Shown here: one piece after another, positions 57,390-64,000 of the stretch
Layout: each line of letters starts with the position of its first letter
Numbering within the stretch: position 1 is the stretch's first letter
NCBI RefSeq assembly: GCF_046546475.1
Contig: NZ_JBKGXS010000002.1
Span: 1-64,000, forward strand
Direction: 5' to 3'
Length of the DNA stretch: 64,000 nucleotides
Source: Pseudonocardia phyllosphaerae
GTDB lineage: Bacteria; Actinomycetota; Actinomycetes; Mycobacteriales; Pseudonocardiaceae
Made by a program: the position numbers and the translations under genes
The notes under the pieces: model-generated
The model's input: the letters and a program-made list of their open reading frames with translations, nothing else
Database searches by the model: none
What the model was told of the DNA's origin: nothing

Positions 57390-58709
57390 TCACCGTGTTC
57401 CGGCAGTGGCCAGGTCGGCGCCCCGGGTCTCCGGCAGCAGCAGCACCGTGACCCCGGAGACCAGAAGCAGCACCGTGGTGTACCCGAGGAACCAGCCCGG
57501 GTGCCCGAGGCCGGCGAACAGCTCCTGCAGGTAGGGCGCCGTCCCGCCGAACAGCGCCACCGACAGCGAGTAGGGCACGCCGAGCCCGGCGGCGCGGATG
57601 CCGGTCGGGAACAGCTCGGCGTAGAGCGCGGGCCCGACGGCCGACCCGGCCGAGATCAGCGCCAGCGCGATCGCCATCGCGGCGAACTGGGACCAGCCGT
57701 CGTGGATCATCGCGTCGAGCGGGTAGACCAGCACGACCAGGATCGCGCCGGGGATCAGCAGGGTGCGGCGCCGCCCGATCCGGTCCGACAGCGCCCCCCA
57801 CAGCGGCAGCATCACCATGAACACGACCAGCGCCGCGGCCCCGGCCCACAGCGACGCGCTCGGGTCGACGCCGCGGGTGTTGATCGCGTAAGCGGGTGCG
57901 GCGACCGACCAGACGTAGTAGACGACGGTCATGCCGCTGGTCAGGAACACCACCCTGGCCAGTGCCTTCGGGTGGGCGAGGATCTGGCGGACCAGGTGCG
58001 GCTGCGGGTCCGCGGAGCTGCGCGGCTCGGCCGCCGACGCGGTGTAGGTCTCGGTCTCGCGCATCCGCAGCCGCATGACCAGCGCGTACAGCCCGAACAG
58101 GCCACCGACCACGAACGGGATCCGCCAGCCGTAGGCGGCCATGTCGGCCGTGCTGAGCAGCCCGGTGAGCACGGCGCCGAGTACCGTCCCGGCCAGGACG
58201 CCCGCGGTGCCGGAGAAGTAGATCAGGCTCGACCACAGGCCGCGGCGCTCGCGGGGTGCCATCTCGGCGAGGTAGGTCTGTGCGGCCGGCAGCTCCCCGC
58301 CGTGCGCGAGGCCCTGGGCGAGGCGGGCGAGCACCAGGACCACCGGGGCGCCGACCCCGATCGTGGCCTGGGTCGGGGTGAGTCCGATGACCAGGCTGCC
58401 GACCGCCGCCGTTGCGACGCAGACCGCCATCGACACCTTGCGGCCGCGGCGGTCGGCGAGCGCGCCGAACAGGAACCCGCCGAACGGGCGGGCGACGAAC
58501 CCGACCGCGAAGACCGCCAGGGTCTTGAGCAGCGAGGTCGCCTGGTCACCGCCGGTGAAGAACTGGACGGCGAAGAACGTGGAGAACGTCGCGTAGACGT
58601 TCCAGTCGAACCACTCCATCGCGTTGCCCGCGCCGATCCCGACGATCGTGCGGCGCTTCTCCGCGCGCGCCTGCGGCGCGGGCGCGACCTGCTGTGCGGT
58701 CCCGGTCAT
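57390..58709 (-). CDS. MFS transporter, metabolite:H+ symporter (MHS) type
   Basis: Twelve-helix major facilitator, 439 residues. The N-terminal GNAMEWFDWNVYATFSTFFA segment, FARPFGG-like VARPFGGFLFGALADRRGRK loop near residue 75, and LPAAQTYLAEMAPRERRGLW near 140 are those of the ShiA/KgtP/ProP group, which move organic acids or zwitterions with protons. The ATG follows the M20 amidohydrolase stop by one base, so the two genes are one operon; the cargo is likely an N-acyl or amide compound that the enzyme hydrolyses. Confidence 0.9.
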   Translation of the reverse strand: MTGTAQQVAPAPQARAEKRRTIVGIGAGNAMEWFDWNVYATFSTFFAVQFFTGGDQATSLLKTLAVFAVGFVARPFGGFLFGALADRRGRKVSMAVCVATAAVGSLVIGLTPTQATIGVGAPVVLVLARLAQGLAHGGELPAAQTYLAEMAPRERRGLWSSLIYFSGTAGVLAGTVLGAVLTGLLSTADMAAYGWRIPFVVGGLFGLYALVMRLRMRETETYTASAAEPRSSADPQPHLVRQILAHPKALARVVFLTSGMTVVYYVWSVAAPAYAINTRGVDPSASLWAGAAALVVFMVMLPLWGALSDRIGRRRTLLIPGAILVVLVYPLDAMIHDGWSQFAAMAIALALISAGSAVGPALYAELFPTGIRAAGLGVPYSLSVALFGGTAPYLQELFAGLGHPGWFLGYTTVLLLVSGVTVLLLPETRGADLATAGTR

Positions 58710-58710
58710 G

Positions 58711-59919
58711 TCAGACCACCTCCGGGGCGAGACGGGTGCCGGCCAGTGCGGCGTAGAGGGCTGCGGCGTCGGGCAGGACGGCGTCGTCGAACCGGGCCAG
58801 GGGTGAGTGGTTCATCGGGGCGCCGTCGGGATCGGTGCCCGGCGGGCAGGCGCCGACGCCGAGGAACGCGCCCGGCACCGCGGCGAGCACCCGGGAGAAG
58901 TCCTCGGACCCGCTCGACGGGTGCGGGGCCGGCACGAACCGCTCCTCCCCCAGCAGCTCGCGGGTGACGCCGGCGGCGAAGGCGGCCTCGTCATCGTCGT
59001 TGACGGTGCAGGGGTACTGGTCGGCCCAGGTGACCTCGGCGCGGACGCCGTGCGCTGCGGCGACGCCGTCGCAGACCTCCCGGATCAGCTGCGGGAGCAG
59101 GGCCGCGTGCCCGGCCGAGTAGCTGCGCACGGTGGCCTCGAAGCGGGCGGTGTCCGGGATGACGTTGCGGGCGCTGCCGGCCGCCACCACGCCGACGGTG
59201 AGCACGACCGGGTCGAACGCGTCGAACCGGCGGGTGACCATCGTCTGCAGCGCGGTGATCATCTCCGCGGCGGCGGCGATCGGGTCCCGCGCGGTGTGCG
59301 GGTTGGAGCCGTGCCCACCGGCGCCGCGCACGACGACGTCGAGGCTGTGCGACGCCGAGAGCATCACCCCGGGGCGGGTGGTGACGATCCCGCCGGGCAG
59401 CTTGTTGGCGAACACGTGCAGGGCGTAGGCGTGGTCGGCACGGTGACCGGCCGCGGTGAGCACGCCCTCGTCGATCATGTGGGCGGCGCCGTCGTAGCCC
59501 TCCTCGCCGGGCTGGAACATGAACACGACGTCGCCGGCGAGCCGGTCGCGGTGCGCGCAGAGCAGCTGCGCGGCCCCGGCGAGGGCGGTGGTGTGCAGGT
59601 CGTGGCCGCAGGCGTGCATCGTGCCGGTCTCGGCGGCGAAGCTCTCCCCGCTGGCCTCGCCGACCGGGAGGCCGTCCATGTCGCCGCGCAGCAGCACCGT
59701 GGGCGCGGTGTCCCCGCGCGGTGCGGTGCCGCGCAGGACCGCGGTGACCGATGTCGTCGACGTCCCCTCGGTGATCTCCAGCGGCAGGCCCTGCAGCGCG
59801 GCCAGCACGCGGTCGCGGGTGCGGGGCAGGGTGAGACCGACCTCCGGCATGCGGTGCAGCTCGCGGCGCAGTGCCACCAGATCCGGCCCGAGGCCGCGGG
59901 CGTCGTCCCGTAGGTCCAT
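58711..59919 (-). CDS. M20 amidohydrolase (hippurate/IAA-amino-acid hydrolase type)
   Basis: Zinc peptidase-family amidohydrolase, 402 residues. Metal ligands: MHACGHDLHTTAL near residue 108, FQPGEEGYDGA near 142 and the late HPSSGSEDFSRVL near 345; the lid domain contains GAGGHGSNPHTARDP near 198. Such enzymes split N-acyl amino acids. GAGGAG precedes the ATG. It is first in an operon with the MFS transporter and divergent from the AsnC-type regulator, which together suggests uptake and hydrolysis of an N-acylated amino acid. Confidence 0.9.
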   Translation of the reverse strand: MDLRDDARGLGPDLVALRRELHRMPEVGLTLPRTRDRVLAALQGLPLEITEGTSTTSVTAVLRGTAPRGDTAPTVLLRGDMDGLPVGEASGESFAAETGTMHACGHDLHTTALAGAAQLLCAHRDRLAGDVVFMFQPGEEGYDGAAHMIDEGVLTAAGHRADHAYALHVFANKLPGGIVTTRPGVMLSASHSLDVVVRGAGGHGSNPHTARDPIAAAAEMITALQTMVTRRFDAFDPVVLTVGVVAAGSARNVIPDTARFEATVRSYSAGHAALLPQLIREVCDGVAAAHGVRAEVTWADQYPCTVNDDDEAAFAAGVTRELLGEERFVPAPHPSSGSEDFSRVLAAVPGAFLGVGACPPGTDPDGAPMNHSPLARFDDAVLPDAAALYAALAGTRLAPEVV

Positions 59920-59990
59920 GCGATCTCCTCACTCGATGCCGGTGGGCGACGCTGCCCGCCGGAGTTCCGAGCAGTGTCCGAGCGCGTTCG

Positions 59991-60003
59991 TTACGGCACG
60001 TAA
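59991..60003. promoter_or_regulatory. Palindrome between AsnC regulator and its probable target operon
   Basis: TTACGGCACGTAA is a perfect 5-bp inverted repeat around GCA, AT-rich for this genome, 33 bp before the regulator ATG and about 72 bp before the amidohydrolase start. Likely AsnC/Lrp-family operator. Confidence 0.6.
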
Positions 60004-60035
60004 AGTCGACGGATCCGATCCGGAAACAGGTGCGC

Positions 60036-61106
60036 ATGGACGAAAACGACCGGAAACCGCTGTCCGAGGAGGACCTCGCGCTCGTCCACGCCCTCCAGCT
60101 GCATCCGCGGGCGAGCTGGACCGGGCTCGCCCCGGTGCTGGGTGCGGCCCCGGTGACGCTGGCCCGGCGCTGGGAGCGGCTGCGCGCCGCCGGGTACGCG
60201 TGGGTGACGAGCTACCCGGTGGTGCGCGACGGGCGGATGCAGGTGGCGCTGGTCGAGGTCGACTGCGCACCGGGCCGGCTCGACGCGGTGTCCCGGGCGC
60301 TGGACCGCGAGCCGTCGGCGATGACGATCGAGCACGTCGCACGGGGCCGGGACCTGCTGCTGACGGTGAACGCGCGGTCGTTCCAGGAGCTGTCGGCGCT
60401 GGTCCTGGACCGGCTCGGCCGGGTCCCGGGGGTCGCCTCGACCCGGACGCACCTGGCCGCCGGGGTCCACGTGGAGGGCAGCCGCTGGGAGCTCGACGCG
60501 CTCGAGCCGGCCCAGGCCGAGGCCGTACGGGCGCTGCGCCGCACCGACGAGCAGACCGGCGACACCGCGCGGACGGTGGACCTGCACGGACCGGTGTACG
60601 GGCCGATCGTGCGGCTGCTCGGTGCCGACGGGCGTGCCGGGGCGGCAGCCATCGCGGCGGCGCTGGACCGGCCGGCGTCGACGGTGCGCCGCCGGCTCGC
60701 GGACCTGCTGCGGTCCGGGCAGCTGGTGTTCCGCTGCGAGGTCGCACAGCTGCTCACCCGCTGGCCGGTGTGCGTGACGTGGTGGATCCGGATGCCGACG
60801 GCGGCGGTGCCGGGCGCGGTGCGGCGGATCCGCCGGGACCCGCGGGTGCGGCTGTGCCTGTCGCTGACCGGGCCGGCGAACGTGCTGGTGACGGCGTGGA
60901 CGCAGTCGTTGCCCGAGCTCGTCGCGATGCAGGCGGTGCTGGAGCGGGAGCTGCCCGAGGCCGAGATCGTCGACACCTCGGTGGTGCTGCGGACCCGCAA
61001 GCGCATGGGGTGGCTGCTGCACCCCGACGGCCGGTGCACCGGGACGTCGGTGCCGCTCGCCCCGGCGGCGTACCCGATTTCGATGACCGGCGACGACCTG
61101 GGATAA
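60036..61106 (+). CDS. Double-length AsnC/Lrp-family regulator
   Basis: Transcription factor of 356 residues, about twice the normal Lrp length. The first AsnC helix-turn-helix is at about 10-55 (LSEEDLALVHALQLHPRASW, then TLARRWERLRAAGYAW), followed by a first RAM-like ligand domain. A second helix-turn-helix lies at about 180-225 (IVRLLGADGRAGAAAIAAAL, then STVRRRLADLLRSGQLVFRC) with a second RAM domain (LCLSLTGPANVLVTAWTQS). Probably a fused dimer unit. ATG 60036 is used; GTG 60030 is two codons upstream. Divergent from the amidohydrolase-MFS operon, which it probably controls in response to an amino acid. Confidence 0.87.
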   Translation: MDENDRKPLSEEDLALVHALQLHPRASWTGLAPVLGAAPVTLARRWERLRAAGYAWVTSYPVVRDGRMQVALVEVDCAPGRLDAVSRALDREPSAMTIEHVARGRDLLLTVNARSFQELSALVLDRLGRVPGVASTRTHLAAGVHVEGSRWELDALEPAQAEAVRALRRTDEQTGDTARTVDLHGPVYGPIVRLLGADGRAGAAAIAAALDRPASTVRRRLADLLRSGQLVFRCEVAQLLTRWPVCVTWWIRMPTAAVPGAVRRIRRDPRVRLCLSLTGPANVLVTAWTQSLPELVAMQAVLERELPEAEIVDTSVVLRTRKRMGWLLHPDGRCTGTSVPLAPAAYPISMTGDDLG

Positions 61107-61190
61107 CAGGTCCGTCCGGGGCGTCGACAGGCCGGGTGCCCGACCGGACAGCGGCGGGCCGAGCCGCCCGTCCCTCCCCCGGAGCCCGTG

Positions 61191-62879
61191 ATGACCCGAC
61201 CGATGCCGCCGCAACCGCGGTACGCCGCCGCCCCACCCTCCCCGCCTGCCCGTCGCCGGATCCCGGCGTGGGCGTTCCTGCTCGTCGCCGCGGCGGTGGG
61301 GCTGACCGTGGCGGGCACGCTGCTGCTGGCGTTCGCGTCCCCGGCGCGCGCCGAGGTCGTCCGGGAGCCGGTGAACACCGCGGGCGCGAACCCGTTCATG
61401 CCGGCCGTCGGCGCCGACGCGACCGGGATCGTCGCCCCCGCCGGTGCGGCCGGGACGTTCGCCGGGGACACCGCCGGGCTCTACGGCGGCACCCGCAGCA
61501 ACGCCACCTGCGACGCCGCCAAACTCACCGGCTACCTCGGGCAGCACCCGGACAAGGCCGCGGCCTGGGCGGGTGCGCTCGGGATCGGCACCGGCGACAT
61601 CACCGGCTACGTCCGCGGGCTCACCCCGGTCGTGCTGCGCGCGGACACCGTGGTCACCAACCACGGCTGGGCGGACGGCCGGGCGACAGCGTTCACCTCG
61701 GTGCTGCAGGCCGGGTCGGCGGTGTTCGTGGACCGCTGGGGCGCACCGGTCGTGCGCTGCTCGTGCGGCAACCCGCTGGCCGCGGCGCCGGCGCTGGTGT
61801 GGAACAGCGTGTACTGGAGCGGCCCGACCTGGGTGTCGTTCTCCGAGACGAACGTGTCGGTCGTGGTGAACAGCTCGGTGGAGGTCCACGACTACACGCT
61901 GGTCGACACCACCCGCAGCGAGACCTTCGCCCGGCCGGTGGCCTCCAGCGGGGCGCAGGACGGGGCGGCGCGGCCGGTCGTGCCGGGTGCGGGTTCCGCG
62001 GCGCCGGGTTCGTCGGTGCCGGGCTCGTCGGTGCCGGGTTCCGCTGTGCCGGGCTCGTCGGTGCCGGGCTCGTCGGTGCCGGGCTCGTCGGTGCCCGGGT
62101 CCGCTGCGCCGGGCTCCTCCGGGACGGATGGCTCCGTGCCCGGTGACGCCGTGCCGGGGGCGTCCGGGTCGGGTGGCTCGGTTCCGGGTGAGCCGGGGAC
62201 GGGTTCCGGTGGGACGGACCCGTCCGGCGGTGACGCCGGCGCGCCCTTCGACGCCGCCACGGGCACCTACTCGCTGCCCTGCGGCCAGGTGACGCTGAAC
62301 GGCGGCAGCGGCAGCGCGGGCGGCACGCCGGTCCAGCTGCTCGACCAGGCCTCCGGGACGCTCGGCGGCGCGCCGGTCACCGTCGTCCTGCTGCAGTGCG
62401 GCGACGACGCCCCCACCGCCGCGGTGGTCGACGGGTCCGGGAGGACGATCGACACGCTCAGCCCGCAGACGCCGCCCGGCAGCACGAAGCCCGCCCGGTT
62501 CGGCTCCGGGATGACGCTGTCCGGCTCGACGCTAACCACCCCGATGGAGGTCTTCGAGGCCGGCGACACCACGACGCCGACCGGGACGCAGACCTGGACC
62601 TGGCGGTACTCCGGTGGCGGGTTCACCGTCGACGAGTCCTCGGTTCAGCCGGTCGCCGAGCCGTCGGAGACGACCGAGATGCCCGAGGCGCCCGGCGCGA
62701 CCGAGCCGACCGAGTCGCCGGAGGCCCCGTCGTCCCAGCCGGCCGAGCCGGAGTCCGCGGTCCCGGCGGAGACCGGGACCGGGGCCGGGACATCGCCGCA
62801 GGTGAGCGAGCCGACGACCACCACCACGGAGAGCGCCACACCGTCGTCGGAGAGCACGTCCGCGGGCTCGGGCGGCTGA
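61191..62879 (+). CDS. Exported DUF6777-like protein with pentapeptide repeats
   Basis: Secreted or membrane-anchored protein of unknown function, 562 residues. After a Pro-rich, basic N-tail there is one helix (WAFLLVAAAVGLTVAGTLLL). The conserved domain at about 55-250 has NPFMPAVGAD, GLYGGTRSNATCDAAKL, VTNHGWADGRATAFTSVLQAG and VRCSCGNPL, which I recognise as DUF6777-like. It is followed by eight PGSSV-type pentapeptides in 15-bp DNA units (62004-62123), a second Cys-containing beta-rich domain (SLPCGQVTLNGG, VLLQCGDD) and a Glu/Thr/Ser-rich tail. The ATG with GGAG six bases upstream is preferred to GTG 61188. Confidence 0.72.
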   Translation: MTRPMPPQPRYAAAPPSPPARRRIPAWAFLLVAAAVGLTVAGTLLLAFASPARAEVVREPVNTAGANPFMPAVGADATGIVAPAGAAGTFAGDTAGLYGGTRSNATCDAAKLTGYLGQHPDKAAAWAGALGIGTGDITGYVRGLTPVVLRADTVVTNHGWADGRATAFTSVLQAGSAVFVDRWGAPVVRCSCGNPLAAAPALVWNSVYWSGPTWVSFSETNVSVVVNSSVEVHDYTLVDTTRSETFARPVASSGAQDGAARPVVPGAGSAAPGSSVPGSSVPGSAVPGSSVPGSSVPGSSVPGSAAPGSSGTDGSVPGDAVPGASGSGGSVPGEPGTGSGGTDPSGGDAGAPFDAATGTYSLPCGQVTLNGGSGSAGGTPVQLLDQASGTLGGAPVTVVLLQCGDDAPTAAVVDGSGRTIDTLSPQTPPGSTKPARFGSGMTLSGSTLTTPMEVFEAGDTTTPTGTQTWTWRYSGGGFTVDESSVQPVAEPSETTEMPEAPGATEPTESPEAPSSQPAEPESAVPAETGTGAGTSPQVSEPTTTTTESATPSSESTSAGSGG

Positions 62880-62931
62880 CACACCGGACACGGGGCGGCC
62901 CGGCCGGCGGGCGGCGGAGATACTGGGGCGG

Positions 62932-64000
62932 ATGGCCGCTCCCCTCCCCGACCTGCCGGTCCGGGCCGTTCTCGACGATCTGCGCCGTGCCCTCGACGAC
63001 CGCGGCGCCGCCGTGCTCGTCGCCCCGCCCGGCACCGGCAAGACCACCCTGGTCCCGCTCGCGCTCGCCGAGCTGGGTGGCCTCGGCGATGGTGCCGCGG
63101 CGTCCCCGGCGGGGAAGGTGCTGGTCGCCGAGCCGCGGCGGGTCGCGGCGCGGGCGGCGGCGTCGCGGATGTCGTCGCTGCTCGGGACGCCGGTGGGCGG
63201 CCCGGTCGGCTACCGGGTGCGCGGCGAGGCGAAGACGGGGCCGGACACCCGCGTCGAGGTGGTCACGTCCGGGCTGCTGCTGCGCAGGCTGTCCTCCGAC
63301 CCGGAGCTGGCCGGGGTGTCGACGGTCGTCCTCGACGAGGTGCACGAACGTCACCTCGACGCCGACCTGCTGCTCACCCTCCTGCTCGACGCCCGCGACG
63401 GCCTGCGCCCGGACCTGCGGCTGCTCGCCACCTCCGCGACCCTCGACGCCGCCCGCCCGGCCGCACTGCTCGGCGACGACGCCGGCCCCGCGCCGGTCCT
63501 GGAGGTGGCGGCCCGCACCTACGACGTCGCCGTCGACCACGTGGCGCCGGCCCGCGGCGAGCGCGTCGAGGCGACCGTGGCCCGCGCCGTGCGCCGCGGG
63601 CTGGAGCACGGCTCGGTGCTCGCGTTCCTGCCCGGCGTCGCCGAGATCAACCGGGCCGCGGCCGCGCTCGGCGGGATCGACGCCGACGTCCTGCCCCTGC
63701 ACGGCAGGCTCTCCGCCGCCGAGCAGGACGCGGCGCTGCGCGACACCGGACGGCCCCGCGTCGTGCTGGCCACCGCCGTCGCCGAGTCGAGCCTGACCGT
63801 GCCCGGGGTGCGCGCGGTCGTCGACTCCGGGCTGGTGCGGGTGCCGCACACCGACCACCGGCGCGGCCTGTCCGGGCTGGTCACCCGCCGGGTGTCCCGG
63901 GCGACGGCCACCCAGCGCGCCGGCCGCGCGGGCCGTGAGGCACCGGGGTCCGCCTACCGCTGCTGGCCCGAGGGCGAGGGCCTCGCCGACGCGCCGGATC
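62932..64000 (+). CDS. hrpB: ATP-dependent helicase HrpB-like, partial (runs off window)
   Basis: DEAH-type RNA helicase-like protein; 356 residues are visible and no stop is reached. Motif I is PPGTGKTTL near residue 36, motif Ia VAEPRRVAARAAA near 66, motif II DEVHERH (DEVH box) near 139, motif III LLATSATLDA near 168, motif V ATAVAESSLTVPGV near 282, and motif VI ATQRAGRAGR near 326. The order and LPLHGRLSAAEQD match HrpB. The long frame in another phase over this region is not the gene. Function in bacteria is poorly defined (RNA remodelling). Confidence 0.9.
   Translation, partial: MAAPLPDLPVRAVLDDLRRALDDRGAAVLVAPPGTGKTTLVPLALAELGGLGDGAAASPAGKVLVAEPRRVAARAAASRMSSLLGTPVGGPVGYRVRGEAKTGPDTRVEVVTSGLLLRRLSSDPELAGVSTVVLDEVHERHLDADLLLTLLLDARDGLRPDLRLLATSATLDAARPAALLGDDAGPAPVLEVAARTYDVAVDHVAPARGERVEATVARAVRRGLEHGSVLAFLPGVAEINRAAAALGGIDADVLPLHGRLSAAEQDAALRDTGRPRVVLATAVAESSLTVPGVRAVVDSGLVRVPHTDHRRGLSGLVTRRVSRATATQRAGRAGREAPGSAYRCWPEGEGLADAPD

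Overview
The window is very GC-rich (roughly 73% by eye), has strong G/C bias at third codon positions, uses many GTG starts and carries lsr2, an F420-type (LLM) oxidoreductase, an IdeR/DmdR-like iron regulon and MbtH-assisted NRPS. This points to a high-GC actinomycete; Pseudonocardiaceae is my best guess but is not proven by the sequence. I see no tRNA, rRNA, CRISPR array, insertion sequence or phage gene. The sequence opens with a poly-C run that looks like a contig edge, and it ends inside a helicase gene.

Region 1 (66-6281, minus): two molybdenum-storage-protein subunits follow a FecB/FecCD-type ABC importer (binding lipoprotein, permease, ATPase). Then come a 23-bp tandem repeat and a cysteine-desulfurase-like PLP enzyme. 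Region 2 (6423-14104): L,D-transpeptidase, enoyl-CoA hydratase, MBL-fold hydrolase, Lsr2, a degenerate CobW-like protein, an iron-box-preceded siderophore-binding lipoprotein and a flavin monooxygenase. Region 3 (14273-21583, plus): an overlapping reductive-pyrimidine/hydantoin operon (NCS2 permease, beta-ureidopropionase, dihydropyrimidinase, LLM oxidoreductase), followed by a BCCT transporter.

Region 4 (21670-48085) is the centrepiece, a hydroxamate-siderophore locus. On the plus strand an iron box precedes a heterodimeric ABC exporter-fold pair whose two ATP sites are sharply unequal. On the minus strand an iron box precedes a probable 22.7-kb operon: ornithine N5-monooxygenase, mbtH, a 6090-residue five-module NRPS, panD (translationally coupled), a Tat-exported siderophore-binding lipoprotein and a hydroxyornithine formyltransferase. 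The NRPS reads A-MT-T / C-A-MT-T / C-A-MT-T / C-A-T / C-A-T. It has three consecutive N-methyltransferase modules, a clear Ser code in module 2, a beta-alanine-like code in module 4 that matches the PanD neighbour, and no thioesterase or epimerase. The expected product is a linear or C-terminally lactamised N-methylated pentapeptide hydroxamate.

Region 5 (48086-64000): a 1-kb gene-free stretch, a GGDEF protein, a TetR/acyl-CoA dehydrogenase/SDR operon with a palindromic operator, a methyltransferase, a DAACS symporter with altered cation-site residues, a PiT phosphate transporter with a small membrane protein, an MFS transporter plus M20 amidohydrolase divergent from a double-length AsnC/Lrp regulator, a repeat-rich DUF6777-like exported protein and the start of an HrpB-like helicase.

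A recurring oddity is that minisatellites sit exactly on gene ends. At five genes (5079, 12915, 46352, 46617, 54236) the stop codon lies inside a tandem array of 15-23-bp units.
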